Shown: positions 26,350-34,939, counted from the first letter of the stretch. The stretch: DNA of 64,000 bases from Pseudotabrizicola formosa (GCF_002900965.1 NZ_PJOM01000002.1:1364001-1428000), one strand, 5' to 3'. Notes: generated by a model not told the origin, from the sequence alone. Numbers and translations: made by a program.

Positions 26350-27975
26350 TCAGGCAGATCGGGCCAGATCTTCCAGCAGGCGCGCCACCGCCTCTGCCCC
26401 CGGATCGTTGTGCCCGGCCAGCTTGTCGGCCGACAGATAGCTGGACCGCCCGGCCTTGGCCCGCGTCATGGCCGCGGTGCCATCCGCCCCGGCCCGTGCG
26501 GCGGCGGCGGCGGCCACCACCCCCTGTGGCAGCGCCAGCAGCGCCGGGGCCAGAGCATCGATCATCGTCCGGTCGCCGGGCTGCGCGCCGCCCACCTGTC
26601 GCACCCGGTCCAACCCCGCCGACAGCGCACCGATCCAGTTTCTGCCCCCCGCCGCCGCATCCCCCGCCGCGGTGAAGAAGATTGCCAGCAACACGCCCGA
26701 CGAGCCGCCCATGGTCTGGCTGAGTTCCGACCCGATGGCGCGGAACAGCTGCGTGCTATCGGCCAAAGGCATCCGGTCCAGCGCAGCCGCCAGGGCGCGC
26801 GCCGCACCGGCCAGCGTCGATCCGGTGTCCCCATCCCCCGATTTAGCATCCAGCGCATTCAGATCGGCCTCGGCCGCGATCAGCGCCTGGCAGCAGCGCG
26901 CCAGCAGCGCGGCACGCGCCGGATTGGCCGAGGGCTGGGGCTGGATCGGGCTCAGCCCATCGGGCAAGGGGCGCAGGCCCACCGTGCCAAACCGCTGCAG
27001 CCCCGGCCAGGCCGCCGGCCCGACCGGGGCAGCCAGCGCCTGTTCCTGCTCGGCTGTCACCGGCAGCAGCGACAGCGAAAACCCGTGCATGTCCAGCGAG
27101 GTCATCATCGGGGCCGGGCCGATGATCCACCTGATCCGCGCCCCCAGAGCCGACTGGCAAAGCTCATGCGCCAGCACGCTCATTTCCAGCGGGGTGGTAG
27201 AGCCGAGGTTGTTGAGCAGCGCCACATGGTCACCGCTGCCCAGATGCGCGGCCAGACGGTCGGCGACCATCGCCATCGCCGATGCGGCCCCGGCAAAGGC
27301 CACCTGTTCCACGCCGGCCTCGCCATGGATGCCAAGGCCAAGCTCGGCCTTGCCGGGGTCGATCCGCTCTTCCTTCGGGCTGCCCGGCACGGTGCAGGTG
27401 TCCAGCGACATGCCGATCGACAGCGCGGTTGCGATCACCCTCTGCGCGGCGGCGGCAATGGTCTCCAGCGTCTCCCCGGCCTCTGCCATGGCCCCGGCAA
27501 TCTTGTGCACGAACAGCGTGCCCGCCAACCCGCGCGCCTGCGGCAGATCGGGCAAGGCAATGTCGTCATCGACGATCACCATTTCCACCTTCAGCCCGAA
27601 GGCCCGCGCCCGTTCGGCGGCCAGACCAAAGTTCAACCGGTCACCGGTATAATTCTTGACGATCAGCAGGCATCCCGCCGCGCCGGTCACCGCCAGAATG
27701 CCCGCCAGCACCGCATCGACCGACGGGCTGGCAAAGACATCGCCACAGACCGCCGCCGTCAGCATGCCCTGCCCCACAAAGCCCGCATGGCTGGGCTCAT
27801 GCCCCGAGCCCCCGCCCGACACCAGCGCGACCTTCGATCTGTCCCAGTCGCTGCGCAGCACCACCCGGATATGCGGATAGCCATCCAGCCGCACCAGGGC
27901 CCCGCCCGAGGCGGCAATCACCCCGTCGATGGCATCGGTGACCAGGCTTTCCCGGGCATTCATGAACTGTTTCAT
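26350..27975 (-). CDS. Dihydroxyacetone kinase family protein, fused DhaK-DhaL
   Basis: 541 residues. The N-terminal DhaK domain (about 1-330) has LVSGGGSGHEPSHAGFVG, VKNYTGDRLNFGLA and ELGLGIHGEAG, whose His forms the hemiaminal with the ketose. The C-terminal DhaL domain (about 345-541) has DAKSGDGDTGSTLAG, the Asp residues that bind Mg-ATP, and MGGSSGVLLAIFF. Having both in one chain makes it an ATP-dependent kinase, not the phosphotransferase-linked type. Relatives act on dihydroxyacetone, glyceraldehyde or erythrulose. It overlaps the ATPase gene stop by four bases, which links the kinase to the importer. Confidence 0.92.
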   Translation of the reverse strand: MKQFMNARESLVTDAIDGVIAASGGALVRLDGYPHIRVVLRSDWDRSKVALVSGGGSGHEPSHAGFVGQGMLTAAVCGDVFASPSVDAVLAGILAVTGAAGCLLIVKNYTGDRLNFGLAAERARAFGLKVEMVIVDDDIALPDLPQARGLAGTLFVHKIAGAMAEAGETLETIAAAAQRVIATALSIGMSLDTCTVPGSPKEERIDPGKAELGLGIHGEAGVEQVAFAGAASAMAMVADRLAAHLGSGDHVALLNNLGSTTPLEMSVLAHELCQSALGARIRWIIGPAPMMTSLDMHGFSLSLLPVTAEQEQALAAPVGPAAWPGLQRFGTVGLRPLPDGLSPIQPQPSANPARAALLARCCQALIAAEADLNALDAKSGDGDTGSTLAGAARALAAALDRMPLADSTQLFRAIGSELSQTMGGSSGVLLAIFFTAAGDAAAGGRNWIGALSAGLDRVRQVGGAQPGDRTMIDALAPALLALPQGVVAAAAAARAGADGTAAMTRAKAGRSSYLSADKLAGHNDPGAEAVARLLEDLARSA

Positions 27976-28982
27976 GGGCGTGATCCTTGAAGGCGGTTGC
28001 CGCTGGCATCAAACCACAGCGGGGTCTGCGGGCGGATGGCAATGCTGTCCCCCGGCCCCAGCGGGGTATGAGGGTCAGCCAGGGTAACAATCTCATGCGG
28101 GCCAAGGCCAAGGTGCAGCCGGGTCTGGTCGCCCAGCCGCTCGACCCGTCGCACGGTGGCCGCATGCCCTTCGCCGATCAGGATGTGCTCGGGGCGCAGC
28201 CCCATCTGCGTGGCCCCTGCCGGGGCACCGGGGCCAAAGCAGTCGGCGGGCAGCAGGGTGATGCGCGGCTGACCCAGACGGCTGGCGACATAGGTGCTGA
28301 CCGGGTCTTCGTAAATCTCGCGCGGGGTGCCGAACTGCACCAGACGCCCCTGATCCAGCACGCCGACATGGGTGGCCATGGTCATCGCCTCGATCTGGTC
28401 ATGGGTGACATAAAGGAAGGTCGCCCCCAGCTCGGCATGGATGCGCTTGAGCTCCACCCGCAGATCGGCGCGCAGCTTGGCATCCAGCGAGGACAGCGGT
28501 TCATCCATCAGGTAAATGCGCGGCTGGCGCACCAGCGCCCGACCGATCGACACCCGCTGCATCTCGCCGCCCGACAGGGCGGTGGCCTTGTTGTCCAGCT
28601 TGTGGCCAATGCGCAGCGCCTCGGCCACCGCCTGCACCCGCGCGGCAATATCGGGCTCTGCCATGTTGATCACCGGGCTGCGCAGCGGAAAGGCCAGATT
28701 GTCGCGCATCGACAGATGCGGATACAGCGAGTATTGCTGGAACACCATGGCCACATCGCGCTGCGCCGGCATGTCCTGCACCACCGATGCGCCACCAATG
28801 GCAATATCGCCGCTGTCGGGCCGCTCCAGCCCGGCGATCAGCCGCAGGGTGGTGGTCTTGCCCGCCCCGGTCGGCCCCAACAGCACCACAAAGGCCCCGT
28901 CAGGAATGGTCAGCGAGACATCGCGCAAGGCGCGGGCGGCCCCAAAGGATTTGGACACCTGCGACAGCACCACCTCAGCCAT
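27972..28982 (-). CDS. Carbohydrate/polyol ABC transporter ATPase (second of two)
   Basis: 336 residues of the MalK/UgpC group: Walker A GPTGAGKTT, Q-loop FQQYSLYPHLSMRDNL, signature LSGGEMQRVSIGRAL, Walker B IYLMDEPLSSLD and switch THDQIEA. The C-terminal TOBE/OB part (about 235-336) is present. The start MAEVVLSQVSKSFG lies inside the previous gene's end (8-base overlap). With the neighbouring, different ATPase it probably makes a heterodimer, as in the glycerol importer GlpST of rhizobia. Confidence 0.93.
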   Translation of the reverse strand: MAEVVLSQVSKSFGAARALRDVSLTIPDGAFVVLLGPTGAGKTTTLRLIAGLERPDSGDIAIGGASVVQDMPAQRDVAMVFQQYSLYPHLSMRDNLAFPLRSPVINMAEPDIAARVQAVAEALRIGHKLDNKATALSGGEMQRVSIGRALVRQPRIYLMDEPLSSLDAKLRADLRVELKRIHAELGATFLYVTHDQIEAMTMATHVGVLDQGRLVQFGTPREIYEDPVSTYVASRLGQPRITLLPADCFGPGAPAGATQMGLRPEHILIGEGHAATVRRVERLGDQTRLHLGLGPHEIVTLADPHTPLGPGDSIAIRPQTPLWFDASGNRLQGSRP

Positions 28983-30072
28983 GAAACACCCCCGCATTGG
29001 CCGCGGTGCGCAAGGCCCGGCCGGTTCCCGCGTCAAACAGCGACAGCGTCTCGGCCCGGAACGCCAGCCCCACCGTATCGCCGCTGCGCACCCCTTGCGC
29101 AGAGGGCGCGCGCGCCTTGACCACGCCATGCGCGGTGTCCAGCGTGATGATCTGCGACGTGCCCAGATATTCACTGGCCAGAATGCGCCCGCGATAGGGC
29201 GCGTCATCGGCCAGGGTCACATGCTCGGGCCGCACCCCCAGCACCAGATCACGGCCCGAGGCGTCCTGCTGCACCTCGGGCAGGGCCAGCGTCACGTCGC
29301 CGATGGCGATCGACCTGTCACCGGCCTGCGCCACGCCCTGAAAGCGCAGCACATTCATCGGCGGGCTGCCGATGAAATCGGCCACGAACAGGGTGGCGGG
29401 GTGGTCGTAAATATCCTGCGGCGCGCCGAACTGCTCGACAACGCCATGGTTCATCACCACGATCTTGTCGCCCATCTGCATCGCCTCCAGCTGGTCATGC
29501 GTCACATAAACCGTGGTCGCCCCCATCCGGTCATGCAGCGCGCGCAGCTCTTCGGCCATATGCTCCCGGAACTCGGCGTCCAGCGCCCCCAGCGGCTCAT
29601 CCATCATGAAGGCCTTGGGGTTGCGCACGATGGCGCGGCCCAGCGCCACCCGCTGGCGGTCCCCGCCCGACAACCCGCCCACCGGCTTGTCCATAATGTC
29701 GGTGATGCCCAGGATCCGCGCCACCTCGGCCACCTTGGCCTGCACCTGCGCGCGCGGCAGGCCCTGGCTCACCAGCGGATAGCTGATGTTGCGGCGCACA
29801 TTCATATGCGGGTACAGCGCGAACATCTGGAACACCATGGCGATGTCACGCTGGGATGCCGGGCGCTGCGACACATCCTCGCCATCCATCAAAATCTCGC
29901 CACTGGTCGGCAGTTCCAGCCCGGCGATCATCCGCAAGGTCGTGGTCTTGCCACAGCCCGACGGTCCCAGCAGCATGAAGAACTCGCCGTCCCGAATGGT
30001 GAAGGACGACCCCTGCACCGCCGTGAAGGCCCCGAATTCCTTGCGCAGATTGCGGATCACGATATCGGCCAA
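28975..30072 (-). CDS. Carbohydrate/polyol ABC transporter ATPase (first of two)
   Basis: About 365 residues: Walker A GPSGCGKTT, Q-loop FQMFALYPHMNVRRNI, signature LSGGDRQRVALGRAI, Walker B AFMMDEPLGALDAE, switch VTHDQLEAM, and a C-terminal regulatory OB fold with VLGVRPEHVTL. I place the start at a TTG (30072), which gives the natural opening LADIVIRNLRKEFG; it has GGAG upstream and lies five bases after the small membrane protein's stop. The frame could extend to 30279, but that would overlap the small gene. Confidence 0.9.
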   Translation of the reverse strand: MADIVIRNLRKEFGAFTAVQGSSFTIRDGEFFMLLGPSGCGKTTTLRMIAGLELPTSGEILMDGEDVSQRPASQRDIAMVFQMFALYPHMNVRRNISYPLVSQGLPRAQVQAKVAEVARILGITDIMDKPVGGLSGGDRQRVALGRAIVRNPKAFMMDEPLGALDAEFREHMAEELRALHDRMGATTVYVTHDQLEAMQMGDKIVVMNHGVVEQFGAPQDIYDHPATLFVADFIGSPPMNVLRFQGVAQAGDRSIAIGDVTLALPEVQQDASGRDLVLGVRPEHVTLADDAPYRGRILASEYLGTSQIITLDTAHGVVKARAPSAQGVRSGDTVGLAFRAETLSLFDAGTGRALRTAANAGVFHG

Positions 30073-30077
30073 GGCGG

Positions 30078-30266
30078 CTACTCCGGGAAATGGCTGGTGA
30101 TGATGAACATCACCGTGCCCAGAAGGGTGACGACAAAACTGTAGGTAAAGGCCCACAGAAAGAACGGCTGCATCAGCATCACCACCCCCAACGCGATCAG
30201 AACCGTCGACAGGTTCTCCCAGGGTCCCCGCCGGAACCGCAAAAGCCCGCTTACAAATGTGCTCAT
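30078..30266 (-). CDS. Small two-helix membrane protein of the ABC operon
   Basis: 62 residues with two likely membrane helices (LSTVLIALGVVMLMQPFFLW and YSFVVTLLGTVMFIITSHF) joined by a short turn, and a basic start (LLRFRRGPW). GGGGCAGGGG precedes the ATG. It lies between the permease and ATPase genes, the position held by the small membrane protein GlpU/DUF2160 in rhizobial glycerol importers, though it is shorter. Probably a transporter accessory subunit. Confidence 0.75.
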   Translation of the reverse strand: MSTFVSGLLRFRRGPWENLSTVLIALGVVMLMQPFFLWAFTYSFVVTLLGTVMFIITSHFPE

Positions 30267-30276
30267 GCCCCTGCCC

Positions 30277-30309
30277 CATTATCTGTTCTTAAATATCCCC
30301 GCCGGAGGC
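30277..30309 (-). repeat. Dispersed intergenic repeat, copy 2
   Basis: On the minus strand it reads GCCTCCGGCGGGGATATTTA and continues AGAACAGATAATG, identical over 33 bases to the first arm at 9859-9891. It sits inside the ABC operon between the second permease gene and the small membrane protein gene. Confidence 0.75.
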
Positions 30310-30372
30310 TCCCGCAGCCGGCCGCAGGTGCGTCCGGCAGAGATATGGTGCGACAGACCCCGCCAGTCCCGG

Positions 30373-31314
30373 TCATTTGCGCACCGCGCCAAAGGTGATC
30401 CCGCGCAGCAGGTGCTTGCGCAGCAGGATGGTGAAGATCATCACCGGCAGCAGGAACAGCGTGGCGCCCGCCGCCACCGCAGGCCAGTCCTGCCCGCCAA
30501 CCCCGATGATGGTGGGAATGAAGGGCGGCGCGGTCTGCGCGTTGCCAGATGTCAGCAGCACGGCAAAGGCATATTCATTCCAGGCAAAGATCAGGCAAAA
30601 GATCGCGGTCGAGGCAATCCCGGTCGCCGCCTGCGGCAGCACCACCTTGCGGAAGGCCTGAAACCGCGTGTAGCCGTCGATCAGCGCCGCCTCTTCATAT
30701 TCACGCGGGATCTCGTCGATGAAGCCTTTCAGCAGCCAGACCGCAAGGCTGATGTTCACCGCCGTATAAAGCAGGATCATCCCCAGATGGGTGTCAGACA
30801 GGCCCAGCTCGCGGTACATCAGGTAGATCGGGATCGCGACGGCAATGGGCGGCATCATCCGGGTCGACAGGATGAAGAACAAAAGATCATCCTTCAGCGG
30901 CACCTTGAAACGTGAAAACGCATAAGCCGCCAGCGTGCCCAGAAAGATCGAAAGCGCGGTCGAGCCAAAGCCGATGATCACAGAATTCATGAAGCGCTCG
31001 CCAAAGCGCGACGGCCCGGCAATCACCGTGCCGCTTTGGCGCACGATCTCGTCATACCAGGTCTCGGGCGGCGGCAGAGCGGCAAAGTCCTCGGCCCCGA
31101 TCCGGGTGCGGGTGGTGAACAGGTTGACGTAACCCTCCAGGCTCGGCTCGAACACCACCTTCGGCGGATAGCTGATGCTGTCGGGGCCGGATTTGAACCC
31201 GGTCGAGATGATCCACAGCAAAGGCAGCAAGGTGATGATGGCATAGACCACCACCAGCACGGCCGCGATGGATTTGGACGCGCGCGAGGGTTCGGTGACG
31301 GAATAAGCGCTCAT
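30373..31314 (-). CDS. Carbohydrate ABC transporter permease (MalG/UgpE type)
   Basis: 313 residues, six predicted membrane helices, with the first at IAAVLVVVYAIITLLPLLWII. The EAA loop is EYEEAALIDGYTRFQAFRKVVLPQA. The long periplasmic segment after helix 1 (about 55-105) is typical of this subunit. The start MSAYSVTEP overlaps the stop of the partner permease (ATGA). Confidence 0.93.
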   Translation of the reverse strand: MSAYSVTEPSRASKSIAAVLVVVYAIITLLPLLWIISTGFKSGPDSISYPPKVVFEPSLEGYVNLFTTRTRIGAEDFAALPPPETWYDEIVRQSGTVIAGPSRFGERFMNSVIIGFGSTALSIFLGTLAAYAFSRFKVPLKDDLLFFILSTRMMPPIAVAIPIYLMYRELGLSDTHLGMILLYTAVNISLAVWLLKGFIDEIPREYEEAALIDGYTRFQAFRKVVLPQAATGIASTAIFCLIFAWNEYAFAVLLTSGNAQTAPPFIPTIIGVGGQDWPAVAAGATLFLLPVMIFTILLRKHLLRGITFGAVRK

Positions 31315-32258
31315 CTTTCCTTCACCTTGTTCAGGGCTTTGACATAGATCGAGGCAAGGCCAAAGACGGTCACGAACAGGATGATGGCATAGGCGCTCGA
31401 ATACCCGGTGCGCCATTTCTCGAAGGCCTCGCGCTTCAGATCGATGCTGGCCAGCAGCGTCTCATTCCCCGGCCCGCCGCCGGTCAGCAGCACCACCATG
31501 TCGAACATCTTGAAATTCTCGATGCCCCGGAACAGCACCGCCAGCATCAGGAAGGGCAGCACCATCGGCACGGTGATGGTCCAGAATTGCCGCCACTTGC
31601 TGGCGCGGTCCACCTCCGCCGCCTCATAGATATAGTCGGGGATCGAGCGCAGACCGGCCAGGCAGATCAGCATCACAAAAGGCGTCCACATCCAGGTATC
31701 GACAATGATGATCGACCATTTCGCCAGCCCGCCCGCGCCCAGCATGGAAAACGAACTGGCCGGCGTGCCGGTGACCAGCTCCACCACATAATTGAACAGC
31801 CCGATCTGCGGCTGGTAAAGAAAGGTCCAGAAATTGCCCACCACCGCCGGCGACAGCATCATCGGCAGCACGATCAGCGTGGTCAGCAGGTCATTGCCCT
31901 TGAACTTGCGGTTGATCAGCCAGGCCAGCGTAAAGCCGATCAGCACCTGCAGCGTGATCGTCCAGATCAGGAAATGCGCCGTGGTCTGCATATTGGCCCA
32001 GATGCCATCATCGGTCAGGATGCGCTGATAATTGCGCAATCCCACCCATTCCACCTCACGCCCGGGGCGGTTGGCGGCGAAATTGGTGAAAGACAGCCGC
32101 ACCGTCCAGATCAGCGGAAAGATGTTGATCGCCAGCAGCAAAAAGATCGTCGGGGCCACGAACAGCCAGGCAATCGCGCGGTCAGACAGCCCGCGCACAC
32201 GGCGTGCCAGATGCGGGGGCGTGGCGCGCGCCATCCGGTCGATCGGCGTATCGGTCAT
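31311..32258 (-). CDS. Carbohydrate ABC transporter permease (MalF/UgpA type)
   Basis: 315 residues with about six membrane helices: IAWLFVAPTIFLLLAINIFPL is helix 1, and FLIWTITLQVLIGFTLAWLI and LLTTLIVLPMMLSPAVVGNFW follow. The EAA loop is YIYEAAEVDRASKWRQFWTITVP, then LTGGGPGNET near the C-terminus, a signature of the sugar permease group. The start at 32258 (MTDTPIDRM) fits; a longer frame to 32330 would cross the hairpin. Confidence 0.93.
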   Translation of the reverse strand: MTDTPIDRMARATPPHLARRVRGLSDRAIAWLFVAPTIFLLLAINIFPLIWTVRLSFTNFAANRPGREVEWVGLRNYQRILTDDGIWANMQTTAHFLIWTITLQVLIGFTLAWLINRKFKGNDLLTTLIVLPMMLSPAVVGNFWTFLYQPQIGLFNYVVELVTGTPASSFSMLGAGGLAKWSIIIVDTWMWTPFVMLICLAGLRSIPDYIYEAAEVDRASKWRQFWTITVPMVLPFLMLAVLFRGIENFKMFDMVVLLTGGGPGNETLLASIDLKREAFEKWRTGYSSAYAIILFVTVFGLASIYVKALNKVKER

Positions 32259-32301
32259 GGGGGGGTCCTGCAAATCAAGGGCAAACCTGCCCGAAACGGG
32301 G

Positions 32302-32330
32302 GTGGCTGCGCCGGGTTCCGGCGCAGCCAC
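32302..32330 (-). promoter_or_regulatory. 13-bp perfect hairpin after the binding-protein gene
   Basis: GTGGCTGCGCCGG (32302-32314) pairs perfectly with CCGGCGCAGCCAC (32318-32330) around a three-base loop. It lies 8 bases after the binding-protein stop and 43 bases before the permease ATG. No T-run follows on the minus strand, so it is more likely an mRNA-stabilising or partial-termination element than a full terminator. Confidence 0.65.
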
Positions 32331-32338
32331 AGCGCCGG

Positions 32339-33670
32339 TTACAGCTTGCCTTCGTCCTCAAACACTTCGGTCCAATCCGCGATCAGACCATCCAGCGCCT
32401 CTTGCGCGGTGCCCTGATCGGCCACCACGTAATTGTGCAGCCGGTCCTGCATCGCCAGCAGCAGCGAGGCATAGGCCGGTTCCTGCCAGAAGTCGTAGAC
32501 GTTATCCATCGCCGCCAGGAAATCGGCGGCAAAGGGGGCAGAGTTGACGAATTCCGGGTCGTTCAGCACCGCGACATGGCACGAATACCCGCCCATCGAC
32601 CACCACTTCTTCTGCACATCGGGCTGGGCGAACCATTTGATATAGTCCAGCGCCCCTTCGATATTGTCAGAATAGGTCACCACCGAAATCCCCTGCCCGC
32701 CCAGGGTCGAGGCCGGCTGGTTCTGGCCCGGGTTCACGAAAAAGTCGATCTTGTCACCGCCCACGTTCGGGTCTGCCGCAAGACCGGGGAAGAAGGCGAA
32801 CCAGTTCATCGCCATCGCCACCTGACCGGATTTGAACGCATCCAGCGACTGTTCCATATAGGCATTGTCATAGCCGGGCGGGGTCGCGGTCTTGTAGAGC
32901 TCCTTGTAGAACTCCAGCGCCTCCACCGCTTCCGGCGAATTCACCGCGCCCTCCATGTCATAGGCCCCGGGGGTGTTTTCATACTTGAACCCCCAGGCAT
33001 ACAGCGCCCCGGTGGCCCCCATGGTGATGCCTTCCGACCCGCGCTCGGTAAAGATCGACGCGCCATAGACGGTCTGGCCATCAATCTCGCGGCCCTGGAA
33101 GAACTGGGCAATTTCCAGCAGTTCCTTCTGGCTCTGCGGCTCTCCCAACTCCCGGCCCGTGGCCTCAAGGAAAGCGGCCCGGATGTCTTCGCGCTCAAAC
33201 CAGTCCTTGCGATAGAACCAGCCATTCGCATCTCCCATCGCGGGCAGCGCATAATAGTTCGGCTCGCCCTTGGGCCAGGTCGAATAGGCATGAACCGTGG
33301 CGGGGGCGAAATCATCCATGCTGATCGATTCCGCGGCAAAGAAATCGTTCAGCTTCATGTAATGGCCGTTTTCGGCGCCCCCCCCGATCCACTGGCTGTC
33401 GCCGATCAGCAGATCGCACAACTGCCCGCCAGAGTTCAGCTCGTTCAGCATCCGGTCGGCGTAATTGGGCCATGGCACGAATTCGAAATTCATCTTGATG
33501 CCGGACTGTGCCTCAAAATCCTTGGACAGTTCTACAAGCGCATTGGCCGGGTCCCACGCGGCCCAGCACAAGGTCAGTTCATTGGATTGGGCCGAGGCGG
33601 CGCTTGCAGACAGCACGGTGGCAGACAGCACGGCACCGACCGCGGTTGCGGTCAAAAATCTTGCCTTCAT
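32339..33670 (-). CDS. ABC transporter extracellular solute-binding protein (family 1)
   Basis: 443 residues with a Sec signal peptide (KARFLTATAVGAVLSATVL, cleavage after ASAASAQ). The mature part begins NELTLCWAAWDPANALVELSK and includes SGIKMNFEFVPWPNYADRML and MGDANGWFYRKDWF, as in sugar/polyol binding proteins. GGGAGGAAATAAC stands before the ATG. At 443 residues it is smaller than GlpV of the rhizobial glycerol system, so that substrate cannot be assumed. Confidence 0.93.
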   Translation of the reverse strand: MKARFLTATAVGAVLSATVLSASAASAQSNELTLCWAAWDPANALVELSKDFEAQSGIKMNFEFVPWPNYADRMLNELNSGGQLCDLLIGDSQWIGGGAENGHYMKLNDFFAAESISMDDFAPATVHAYSTWPKGEPNYYALPAMGDANGWFYRKDWFEREDIRAAFLEATGRELGEPQSQKELLEIAQFFQGREIDGQTVYGASIFTERGSEGITMGATGALYAWGFKYENTPGAYDMEGAVNSPEAVEALEFYKELYKTATPPGYDNAYMEQSLDAFKSGQVAMAMNWFAFFPGLAADPNVGGDKIDFFVNPGQNQPASTLGGQGISVVTYSDNIEGALDYIKWFAQPDVQKKWWSMGGYSCHVAVLNDPEFVNSAPFAADFLAAMDNVYDFWQEPAYASLLLAMQDRLHNYVVADQGTAQEALDGLIADWTEVFEDEGKL

Positions 33671-33778
33671 TGTTATTTCCTCCCTGAGTGCAAACGCGCA
33701 AGGGCGCCCCTCCTCTGGCCGCCATCGGGATTGCTGCCTCAGACGATAGGCAGGGAAAACCGACCTGTCCATCATTTT

Positions 33779-33794
33779 TGAGGTACGCACATCA
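33779..33794. promoter_or_regulatory. Motif shared with the lacI-type promoter
   Basis: TGAGGTACGCACATCA agrees at 13 of 16 positions with TGAGGTACGTCAATCA at 34898-34913, just before the LacI-type gene. On the minus strand both give TTGA-G followed by GTACCTCA, so the shared part may be a promoter -35 region plus a binding site. Confidence 0.4.
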
Positions 33795-33812
33795 AAACGG
33801 CAGCGCGCGCGA

Positions 33813-33828
33813 TTCAAACCGGTTTGAA
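33813..33828. promoter_or_regulatory. 16-bp perfect palindrome, LacI-type operator
   Basis: TTCAAACCGGTTTGAA has a central CG, as in many LacI/GalR operators, and lies between the LacI-type gene's stop and the binding-protein gene. It is the best candidate operator for the transport operon. Confidence 0.65.
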
Positions 33829-33836
33829 ACCACGCC

Positions 33837-34874
33837 TCACAGCGCCTGTGGCAGATTTTCGCGCAAAATGATCTCCAATCGCAGCCGTTCCTGCGATTCG
33901 TTGATCGGCTGGTGGTCGGCCTTGGCCTGCAGCACCCGCAACGTGCTGCGCGCCACATGGCCCACATTCTGCGCGATCACCGCATCCAGCCAGCCCGCCC
34001 GCAGCGCCGATATGGTGTGCGGCGTCAGCTCATGCCCGATGACGACGACCTGCCCCAGCAACCCCAGCTCCGAGAGCACCTGCGCCAGCGCCCGGTGCCC
34101 GCTGCCCAGCAGATAGATGCCGCCCACCGGCCCGTCAGAGCGCAATGATTCCCGCATCACCTGATGCAGCGTCTGGGTCACACCATGGGTTTCCAGGGTC
34201 TGCCCCACTGTGACCCCGGGAAAATCGGCCAGCATCACCGCATCAAACCCGCGCCGCCGCTCGATACTGTCGCGCAGCAGCATGGATTGGGCAATCACCA
34301 TCACCCGCGGCGTCCGGCCGCCCAGAAACCGCCCCATCAACACCCCCGCCGTGCGCCCGGCGGCATGGCTGTCGATGCCAACATAATGCGCAGCCCCGCA
34401 ATTGGGCAGCGCCGACACCATGGCCACCACCGGAATCCCCGCCGCATGCAAGGCGCGCAGCGCATCGCGCACCAGCGGCGTTTCGGGAGCCATCAAAGCC
34501 ACGCCCGAGATGCCCCCCGCCGCCAGATCCGCCAGCATCGCGGTCAACCGGTGCAGGTCCGCCGCCGGATAGCGCAGCAGATCCACCTGCATCCGCGCCG
34601 AACTGGCCAGGGCCGCAGCTTGCGCCAAGGCGTCTTCCAGGGTCTGGATGAACTGACTTTCGGTATCGGGCAGCAGAATCGCCACCCGTGTGCTGCGCCC
34701 GCGCGCCAGATTGGCCGCCGCCATGTCGCGCACATAGCCCAGCCGGGCCACCGCCTCCTGCACCGCCGCAATGGTCTTGGCCCGCACCCCGGGCCGCGCA
34801 TTCAGCACCCGGTCCACCGTGGCAAGGCTGACCCCGGCTTCGCGCGCAATATCTGTAACCGTTGGCCTGCCCAT
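33837..34874 (-). CDS. LacI-family transcriptional regulator
   Basis: 345 residues. The N-terminal helix-turn-helix is PTVTDIAREAGVSLATVDRVLNARPGVRAKT, with the hinge helix at YVRDMAAANLARGRS. The rest is a periplasmic-binding-like effector domain (VAILLPDTESQFIQTLEDAL, LMAPETPL, YVGIDSHAAGRTAGVLM). It stands just upstream of the ABC operon on the same strand, so it probably controls that operon and itself. VDRVLN matches the subgroup with sugar or inositol ligands. Confidence 0.92.
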   Translation of the reverse strand: MGRPTVTDIAREAGVSLATVDRVLNARPGVRAKTIAAVQEAVARLGYVRDMAAANLARGRSTRVAILLPDTESQFIQTLEDALAQAAALASSARMQVDLLRYPAADLHRLTAMLADLAAGGISGVALMAPETPLVRDALRALHAAGIPVVAMVSALPNCGAAHYVGIDSHAAGRTAGVLMGRFLGGRTPRVMVIAQSMLLRDSIERRRGFDAVMLADFPGVTVGQTLETHGVTQTLHQVMRESLRSDGPVGGIYLLGSGHRALAQVLSELGLLGQVVVIGHELTPHTISALRAGWLDAVIAQNVGHVARSTLRVLQAKADHQPINESQERLRLEIILRENLPQAL

Positions 34875-34897
34875 CGCCTAGGCTTAGCCCCAAAATC

Positions 34898-34913
34898 TGA
34901 GGTACGTCAATCA
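34898..34913. promoter_or_regulatory. Second copy of the shared motif, before the lacI-type gene
   Basis: TGAGGTACGTCAATCA lies 24 bases before the ATG. Read on the minus strand it supplies TTGACG as a -35 element; 17 bases later CTAAGC is a poor -10. Shared with 33779-33794, which points to common control. Confidence 0.4.
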
Positions 34914-34939
34914 GGTCGCCGGGCCTCGCCCGTACCTGC

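Noticed and set aside
30073-30279. Long start of the first ABC ATPase at 30279
   Set aside because: It would read through the small membrane gene in another frame and add a sequence with no ABC homology.
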